Source: Arthrobacter sp. PAMC25564
Lineage (GTDB): Bacteria > Actinomycetota > Actinomycetes > Actinomycetales > Micrococcaceae
Length of the DNA stretch: 64,000 nucleotides
Direction of reading: 5' to 3'
Assembly (NCBI RefSeq): GCF_004798705.1
Contig: NZ_CP039290.1
Coordinates: forward strand, 1,612,001-1,676,000
Made by a program: the position numbers and the translations under genes. The stretch's first letter is position 1. Each line of letters opens with the position of its first letter. Below the pieces are notes generated by a model, which saw only the letters and a program-made list of their open reading frames with translations, was not told where the DNA came from and ran no database searches. This document shows, one piece after another, positions 58,691 through 64,000 of this stretch.

Positions 58691-59143
58691 ATGAGCCTGA
58701 ACTTCGACACCCGGCCGGCCGCCTACGCGGTCATCATCCGCGACGGCGCCATCCTGCTGGCGTACTGGAAGCAGGGCGGACGCGAAGGCTGGACCCTTCC
58801 CGGCGGGGGCCTGGACCTGGCCGAGCACCCGGTGGACGGATGCCGCCGGGAGATCTACGAGGAAACCGGCTATCACGCCGAGATCGGCCCCATGCTGGGG
58901 ATCGACGTCGGGCACTGGCCCGCCGAGATCCGGATCGACGGCGGCGAGCGGGACTTCCAGTCGCTGCGCCTCGTCTACGAAGCGAACATCACCGGCGGGG
59001 AGCTGCGCCACGAGGTGAACGGCAGCACCACGCACGCGGCCTGGATCCCGCTGGCCGAGGTGCCGGAACTGAACAAGGTCTCCCTCGTGGACGCGGCGCT
59101 CCGGCTCTACCGCGAACGGCCGCTGGACGGCAAACTCTCCTGA
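58691..59143 (+). CDS. Nudix hydrolase
   Basis: A 150-residue Nudix protein. The box starts at GGGLDLAEHPVDGCRREIYEETGY (about residues 38-61) with REIYEETG as the metal-binding core, so it cleaves a nucleoside diphosphate linked to another group. Substrate not defined. The ATG at 58691 with GGAGGG and a -10 box upstream is preferred over the open frame from 58604, which overlaps the kinase gene. Confidence 0.9.
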   Translation: MSLNFDTRPAAYAVIIRDGAILLAYWKQGGREGWTLPGGGLDLAEHPVDGCRREIYEETGYHAEIGPMLGIDVGHWPAEIRIDGGERDFQSLRLVYEANITGGELRHEVNGSTTHAAWIPLAEVPELNKVSLVDAALRLYRERPLDGKLS

Positions 59144-59215
59144 AGTTTCCCTGGCTCCCTGGCCGCATATCCCTGAATTCGCCGGTGGCGCTGGCTACGC
59201 TGGGTCATACCTGTC

Positions 59216-59245
59216 TTTACAGCCAAAAATCAGCATGCCTATGAT
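59216..59245 (+). promoter_or_regulatory. Promoter of the osmoprotectant ABC operon
   Basis: TTTACA (59216-59221) and TATGAT (59240-59245) are 18 bases apart; each hexamer matches the vegetative consensus at five of six positions. The leader to the ATG at 59297 is about 45 bases. It is the best promoter match in the window. Confidence 0.7.
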
Positions 59246-59296
59246 CAGCTGGCTGGACCATCCGATGTTGCCGCCAACAGTTAGGTAAGCCCGGAG

Positions 59297-60403
59297 ATGG
59301 CTGAAGCCATGATCGAGTTCCAGAGCGTCACCAAGCAGTACCAGGGCGGCCAGCCTGCCGTCGATGATCTGACCATGTCCATCGACAAGGGCACCATCAC
59401 GGTCTTCGTCGGCCCCTCGGGCTGCGGCAAGACCACTTCGCTGCGGATGATCAACCGCATGGTCGAGCCGACGTCCGGGACGATCACTGTTGACGGGCAG
59501 GATGTCACCTCGGTGCCGGCGGCGAAGCTGCGGCGGTCCATGGGGTACGTCATGCAGTCCTCGGGCCTGATGCCGCACCGCTCCGTGCTGGACAACATCG
59601 CCACCGTCCCCCGGCTCAACGGGGTCTCCAAGGCCGACGCCCGCAAGCGTGCCGGGGAGCTGCTCGACGTCGTCGGGCTGGCCCCGTCCCTCGGCAAGCG
59701 GTATCCGTCCCAGCTCTCCGGCGGCCAGCAACAACGCGTGGGTGTGGCACGGGCGCTTGCCGCCGATCCTCCGGTACTGCTCATGGACGAGCCGTTCAGC
59801 GCGGTGGACCCCGTGGTGCGCGACGAACTGCAGAAGGAACTGCTCCGGCTGCAGCGCGACCTGGCCAAGACCATCGTCTTCGTCACCCATGACATCGATG
59901 AGGCCACCGTCCTGGGGGACAAGGTGGCCGTCTTCGCCGTGGGAGGAAAACTGGCACAGTACGCCACCCCGGAGGAGATCCTGCGCGCCCCGGCCAACGA
60001 CTTCGTGGCGTCCTTCGTGGGCCGGGACCGCGGCTTCCGGCACCTCGCGTTCAGCCCGTCCGACGGTGTCACCATCCACCAGATCGGTACGCTCACCCCG
60101 GCGGACCTTGACCATGGCGGCGGGCCGGACGGCGACTGGGACCACGGCTGGAAGCTGGTGGTCGACGCCGAACTGCGCCCGCTCGGCTGGGCCGGCCCGG
60201 GCAAGGGCCCGGTGATGGTTCCGGGCGGCTCCCTGTTCCGCAAGGGTGAAACCCTCCGCCGGGCGCTGGACGCGGCGCTGTCCTCGCCGTCGGGCCTGGG
60301 GGTCGCCGTGGACGCCGACGGCAGGGTGGCCGGCGTCGTCAAGGCCGCCGAGGTGCTCGCGGTGATCGACGCCGACCGGCGTTTCCGGCAGGGCGCACGC
60401 TGA
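59297..60403 (+). CDS. opuCA: Osmoprotectant (glycine betaine/choline) ABC transporter ATPase
   Basis: A 368-residue ATPase of the OpuCA/ProV type. Walker A GPSGCGKTT near residues 39-47, the QAT-type LSGGQQQRVGVARAL signature, Walker B VLLMDEPFSAVDP and the switch His in FVTHDIDEA are intact. The C-terminal 100 residues form a degenerate CBS-like region (SSPSGLGVAVDADGRVAGVV), which in relatives senses ionic strength. Its TGA shares a base with the next ATG (TGATG), so the operon is coupled. ATG 59309 is an alternative start. Confidence 0.92.
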   Translation: MAEAMIEFQSVTKQYQGGQPAVDDLTMSIDKGTITVFVGPSGCGKTTSLRMINRMVEPTSGTITVDGQDVTSVPAAKLRRSMGYVMQSSGLMPHRSVLDNIATVPRLNGVSKADARKRAGELLDVVGLAPSLGKRYPSQLSGGQQQRVGVARALAADPPVLLMDEPFSAVDPVVRDELQKELLRLQRDLAKTIVFVTHDIDEATVLGDKVAVFAVGGKLAQYATPEEILRAPANDFVASFVGRDRGFRHLAFSPSDGVTIHQIGTLTPADLDHGGGPDGDWDHGWKLVVDAELRPLGWAGPGKGPVMVPGGSLFRKGETLRRALDAALSSPSGLGVAVDADGRVAGVVKAAEVLAVIDADRRFRQGAR

Positions 60404-61125
60404 TGGACTGGTTCCTCGCCAACAGCGGGCAGGTCTTCAGCCTTGCCGGCCAGCACCTCGTCCTGGCCATCCTCCCGATGGCCTTCGGCTTGCTCATCTC
60501 CATTCCGCTGGCCCAGTTCGCCCGGCAGAACAAGGCGCTGCGTTCCGTGGTTCTGACGGCATCCTCACTGCTGTATACGATCCCCTCGCTGGCGCTCTTC
60601 ATCATCCTGCCCACCATCATCGGAACCAGGATCCTGGACCCCGCCAACGTGGTGGTGGCCCTGACCATCTACGCCGTCGCCCTGCTGGTCCGCGCCGCCC
60701 TTGATGCCTTCGACTCCGTGGACGAGGACCTCCGCCAGGCCGCCGTCGCCATGGGCTTCAAACCCGCCGCCCGTTTCCTCCAGATCGACCTGCCGCTGTC
60801 CCTGCCCGTGATGTTTGCAGGCCTCCGGGTGGTTTCGGTCAGCAACATCTCGCTCGTGAGCGTCGCCGCGCTGCTCGGGATCGGGAACCTCGGCATGCTC
60901 TTCACCTCCGGCCTGCAGCGGGACTTCGTCACCGAGGTGGTGGTGGGCATCATCGCCATCCTGGTCCTCGCGCTCCTGATGGACGCCGTCCTGGTGCTGC
61001 TCGAGCGGGTGCTGACGCCGTGGACCCGGGCGGCTGCCGGGCCTGGGGCAAGCCCGGACAAGGCAACCTTTCCGTCCGCGGCCCTGCGGCTCTCCGCAGC
61101 GAAGTCAGGCGGGGGTGACGTATGA
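60403..61125 (+). CDS. opuCB: Osmoprotectant ABC transporter permease 1
   Basis: A 240-residue permease with five or six helices. LVLAILPMAFGLLISIPLAQFARQ is the first conserved block and ALDAFDSVDEDLRQAAVAMGFKPAARFLQIDLPLSLP the EAA loop that contacts the ATPase. SVAALLGIGNLGMLFTSGLQ follows. The Pro/Ala/Lys-rich end is unstructured. Start and stop overlap those of the neighbours (TGATG and ATGA), giving a strict four-gene operon. Confidence 0.92.
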   Translation: MDWFLANSGQVFSLAGQHLVLAILPMAFGLLISIPLAQFARQNKALRSVVLTASSLLYTIPSLALFIILPTIIGTRILDPANVVVALTIYAVALLVRAALDAFDSVDEDLRQAAVAMGFKPAARFLQIDLPLSLPVMFAGLRVVSVSNISLVSVAALLGIGNLGMLFTSGLQRDFVTEVVVGIIAILVLALLMDAVLVLLERVLTPWTRAAAGPGASPDKATFPSAALRLSAAKSGGGDV

Positions 61126-61868
61126 GCAACGTTGTCACGGACACCTTCGAGTGGCTCGCCGACCCGGCCCACTGGTCCGGCGTCTCCGGGATCCCGGTGC
61201 GGCTGGCCGAGCACCTGCAGTACACGGGCCTCGTTATGCTGATCGCCACCGCCATCGCCGTTCCGGTCGGCCTGTACGTCGGGCACACCGGGCGGGGGAG
61301 GGTCGCCGTCGTGGCCCTCGCCGGCGCGCTCCGCGCCCTGCCTACCTTGGGACTGCTCACCCTGTTCGTGCTGCTGGCCGGCATCGGTCTCATGCCGCCG
61401 ATCTGGGCCCTCGTGATCCTGACGGTCCCGCCCCTGCTCGCCGGCACCTATGCGGGAATCTCGAGTGTTGACCGGAACGTGGTAGACGCTGCCCGCGCCA
61501 TGGGTATGACCGAACTCCAGGTGCTTTTCCGCGCCGAATTCCCCAACGCCCTGCCGGTGATGTTCGGCGGGTTCCGGACCGGCGTGCTCCAGGTGATCGC
61601 GACCGTCTCGGTGGTGGCATACATTAACCTGGGCGGGCTGGGCCGTTACCTGTTCGACGGTCTCGTCCTCTCCGACTTCCCTCAGATGCTGGGCGGTTCG
61701 CTGCTCATCGCAGGACTCGCCATCGCCGTCGACCTTGTCCTTGCCCTGTTCCAGAGGCTCTTCCTGTCAAGGCGCGCCTCTTCCCAGCCGGACCGGAGCC
61801 AGCAGGCTGCGGTTGATCTCACAGACCCCGTGACCGCGGGGACTGTTGTTCAAGGAGGTATGTCATGA
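61122..61868 (+). CDS. opuCD: Osmoprotectant ABC transporter permease 2
   Basis: A 248-residue permease, paralogous to the previous gene. VDRNVVDAARAMGMTELQVLFRAEFPNALP is the EAA loop and VIATVSVVAYINLGGLGRYLFDGL the next block. The two permeases probably form a heterodimer in the membrane. The ATG overlaps the preceding stop and the stop overlaps the ATG of the binding-protein gene. Confidence 0.92.
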   Translation: MSNVVTDTFEWLADPAHWSGVSGIPVRLAEHLQYTGLVMLIATAIAVPVGLYVGHTGRGRVAVVALAGALRALPTLGLLTLFVLLAGIGLMPPIWALVILTVPPLLAGTYAGISSVDRNVVDAARAMGMTELQVLFRAEFPNALPVMFGGFRTGVLQVIATVSVVAYINLGGLGRYLFDGLVLSDFPQMLGGSLLIAGLAIAVDLVLALFQRLFLSRRASSQPDRSQQAAVDLTDPVTAGTVVQGGMS

Positions 61869-62827
61869 AGGAAACCCGCCAACGGGCACTTGGCAGGCGC
61901 GCATTCGGCGGCCTGGCCGCCGGCGTAGGCCTGGCCCTGGCCCTGTCCGCCTGCGGAGGCTCATCCAATCCGCTGGGCTCGGCCCCGGCCAGCAGTGGTG
62001 CCGCCTCCGGATCCGGCGGACCCCTCGTGATCGGTTCCGCCGATTTCCCGGAAAGCCAGATCGTCGCCGAGGTCTACGCGGGTGCCCTGAACGCTGCCGG
62101 TGTCACGGCCAGCACCAAGCCGAACATCGGGTCGCGCGAGGTGTACTTCAAGGCCGTGCAGGACGGGTCCGTGGACGTCGTCCCCGACTACAGCGGCAAC
62201 CTCCTGCTGTACGTGAACAAGGACGCCACGGAAGTCTCGGCCGGTGACATCGCGAAGGCGCTTCCCGCCAAGCTGCCGGAAGGCCTGGCCGTGCTGGACG
62301 CCTCCAAGGCCGAGGACAAGGACGCCATGGTCGTCACCAAGGCCACCGCGGAGAAGTACCAGCTCAAATCCATCGAGGACCTGGCCAAGGTCTGCAGCGA
62401 CATCGTCGTGGGCGCCCCGGCGACCTTTGCCGAGCGCGCCTACGGGCTGCCGGGCCTGAAGAAGAACTACGGCTGCGAGCCCAAGAAGCTTGAGCCGTTC
62501 AGCGACGGCGGCGGCGCCGTCACGCTCAAGGCCCTGCTCTCGGACCAGGTCCAGGTGGCGGATATCTACACCACCACCCCGTCCATCGCGGACAACGACC
62601 TGGTGGTGCTGGAGGACCCGAAGAACAACTTCATCGCCCAGCAGGTGCTGCCGCTGTACAACAAGTCCAAGATGACGGACAAGGCGAAGGAGGCACTTAA
62701 CGCCGTGTCCAGGATCCTCAGCACCGATGACCTGATCAACCTCAACCGGGCCGTCAGCGGGAGCCAGAAACAGAACCCCAAGGACGCCGCCGCTGCGTGG
62801 CTCAAGGACAAGGGAATCGTCAAGTAA
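61865..62827 (+). CDS. opuCC: Osmoprotectant ABC transporter binding lipoprotein
   Basis: A 320-residue substrate-binding protein. The signal sequence has GRRAFGG before the hydrophobic stretch and ends in the lipobox LALSAC (Cys near residue 31). A Gly/Ser linker follows. VIGSADFPESQIVAEVYAGAL and PDYSGNLLLYV are typical of OpuCC/OsmX-like domains that hold quaternary amines in an aromatic cage. AAGGAGG precedes the ATG, and a strong hairpin follows the gene, closing the operon. Confidence 0.92.
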   Translation: MKETRQRALGRRAFGGLAAGVGLALALSACGGSSNPLGSAPASSGAASGSGGPLVIGSADFPESQIVAEVYAGALNAAGVTASTKPNIGSREVYFKAVQDGSVDVVPDYSGNLLLYVNKDATEVSAGDIAKALPAKLPEGLAVLDASKAEDKDAMVVTKATAEKYQLKSIEDLAKVCSDIVVGAPATFAERAYGLPGLKKNYGCEPKKLEPFSDGGGAVTLKALLSDQVQVADIYTTTPSIADNDLVVLEDPKNNFIAQQVLPLYNKSKMTDKAKEALNAVSRILSTDDLINLNRAVSGSQKQNPKDAAAAWLKDKGIVK

Positions 62828-62854
62828 GGCCGGCTGACAGCCCTTCCCTGCGTT

Positions 62855-62908
62855 CGACGGCGGCTGCCGGCCTCCGCTCCCTCACGGGGGTGCCGGCAGC
62901 CGCCGTCG
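62855..62908 (+). terminator. Hairpin ending the osmoprotectant operon
   Basis: A 17-bp perfect stem CGACGGCGGCTGCCGGC (62855-62871) with its complement at 62892-62908 and a 20-base loop. The following bases are TGGTTCTGG, so the T-run is poor, but the stem is very strong. Confidence 0.7.
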
Positions 62909-63002
62909 TGGTTCTGGTGCGGTTTCACCGCTTGTGACGGCGGGAAACGGCTGTGAGGCATGTCTCGCCGGAAGTGGATGCGGCATATGGCATATTTGAT
63001 GA

Positions 63003-64000
63003 ATGGCAGAATTTAAGCAGTCCACCAAGCTTCATAATGTCCTCTACGACATCCGTGGACCGATTCTTCAGGCCGCCCAGCAGATGGAGGCAGAGGGTCA
63101 CCGCATCCTCAAACTGAACATCGGAAACCCGGCCCCCTTCGGGTTCGAAGCGCCGGACGCGATCCTGGTGGACATGATCCGCCACCTGCCACATGCCCAG
63201 GGCTACAGCGATTCCCGCGGCATTTTCTCCGCCCGCACCGCCGTCTCGCAGTACTACCAGACGCGCGGTATCCAGAACATCCACGTCGATGACATCTACC
63301 TGGGCAACGGCGTCAGCGAACTCATCACCATGTCGCTGATGGCACTGCTGGACGGCGGCGACGAGGTCCTGATCCCGACGCCGGACTACCCGCTGTGGAC
63401 CGCTTCCGTGGCCCTGGCCGGCGGCAAACCCGTGCACTACCTGTGCGACGAGGACTCGGGCTGGCAGCCCGACCTGGCGGACCTCGAAGCGAAGATCACC
63501 CCGCGCACCAAGGGCATTGTGGTGATCAACCCCAACAACCCCACCGGTGCGGTGTACCCGGAGGACACGCTGAAGAAGATCGTGGCCCTCGCCGAGAAGC
63601 ACGGGCTGGTACTCTTCGCCGACGAGATCTACGAGAAGATCCTCTACGAAGACGCCGTCCACGTGAACATGGCCAGCCTCACCGGGGACGATGTGCTGTG
63701 CCTGACGTTCAGCGGCCTGTCCAAGGCCTACCGCGTGTGCGGCTACCGGGCAGGCTGGATGGCCATCTCGGGCCCCAAGAAGGACGCAGCAGACTACCTC
63801 GAAGGCATCAACCTGCTCGCGAACATGCGCCTGTGCGCCAATGTGCCGGCCCAGCACGCGATCCAGACGGCACTCGGCGGCTACCAGAGCATCAACGACC
63901 TGATCCTCCCGGGCGGACGCCTGCTGGAACAGCGCAACAAGGCCTATGACATGCTCAACGCCATCCCGGGCGTCAGCACGCAGCAGGCGCGGGGCGCCAT
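63003..64000 (+). CDS. Alanine-type PLP aminotransferase (5' part)
   Basis: The gene runs off the right edge; about 332 residues are visible. It is a class I aminotransferase of the AlaA/AlaT type (pyruvate-alanine). The start is STKLHNVLYDIRGPILQAAQ, and LNIGNPAPFGFEAPD is typical of AlaA. VVINPNNPTGAVYP and FADEIYEKILYED bind the cofactor, with the Schiff-base Lys241 in SGLSKAYRVCGYRAGW. CATATT lies six bases before the ATG and may be a leaderless -10 box; no ribosome site is seen. Confidence 0.92.
   Translation, partial: MAEFKQSTKLHNVLYDIRGPILQAAQQMEAEGHRILKLNIGNPAPFGFEAPDAILVDMIRHLPHAQGYSDSRGIFSARTAVSQYYQTRGIQNIHVDDIYLGNGVSELITMSLMALLDGGDEVLIPTPDYPLWTASVALAGGKPVHYLCDEDSGWQPDLADLEAKITPRTKGIVVINPNNPTGAVYPEDTLKKIVALAEKHGLVLFADEIYEKILYEDAVHVNMASLTGDDVLCLTFSGLSKAYRVCGYRAGWMAISGPKKDAADYLEGINLLANMRLCANVPAQHAIQTALGGYQSINDLILPGGRLLEQRNKAYDMLNAIPGVSTQQARGA

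Overview
The window reads as chromosomal DNA of a high-GC actinobacterium, most likely a member of the Micrococcaceae close to Arthrobacter or Pseudarthrobacter. This rests on base composition, frequent GTG starts, the protein sequences, a groES-groEL operon with CIRCE operators and a His-rich GroEL tail, the guaB / guaB3 / guaA neighbourhood with SURF1 and DUF3817, and a galU-rimJ-sepX order. It is an inference from sequence reading; no database search was run.

Region 1 (1-32,200) is core chromosome. It holds tsaB-rimI-tsaD (t6A tRNA modification, four-base overlaps), a convergent YbdK-type glutamate-cysteine ligase, a lipoprotein NagZ-like GH3 enzyme, a shikimate-dehydrogenase-like protein, a THUMP-like methyltransferase, and groES-groEL under two CIRCE boxes. 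An OafA-type acyltransferase with an SGNH domain, guaB, an ABC exporter, guaB3, glpD and an orphan PTS EIIA follow. Next come a 59-bp tandem repeat array, SURF1, DUF3817 and guaA. After guaA lies a 1,417-residue protein with the architecture of a DUF4011 / SF1 helicase / Vsr-like nuclease in which the key catalytic motifs are substituted. The region ends with a SAF-domain protein, an FmdB-type zinc ribbon, 5-FTHF cyclo-ligase, galU, a RimJ-type acetyltransferase and a SepX/GlpR-like division protein.

Region 2 (about 33,130-44,600) starts at a tRNA-Ala(CGC) and looks like a decaying accessory island. Intact genes are a CYTH-CHAD protein, DUF805, a universal stress protein, a small hypothetical, an ArsR-CDF metal efflux operon ending in a HesB/IscA-like protein, and a PAP2-LssY membrane protein without its catalytic residues. 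Between them lie remnants of a pyruvate-kinase-like gene, an NRPS adenylation domain fused to a broken chromate transporter, an IS21 istA/istB scrap and the 3' end of a secreted protein.

Region 3 (44,600-64,000) is mostly core or stable accessory DNA: GatB/YqeY protein, a methyltransferase, an ABC-F ATPase, a UbiB-type kinase and CorA. Two Lrp/AsnC regulators frame an MFS transporter and a methionine-gamma-lyase-like enzyme. A second MFS transporter, nitronate monooxygenase, a GlcNAc-kinase-like protein, a Nudix hydrolase, a complete four-gene OpuC-type osmoprotectant ABC operon and a truncated alanine-type aminotransferase complete it.

A recurrent regulatory theme is a TANNNT-like -10 box ending six or seven bases before the start codon. 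I list 17 such cases in front of start codons, which suggests many leaderless mRNAs; in two cases this decides the start codon chosen here. Six hairpins that may act as terminators and a few ordinary promoters are also listed.
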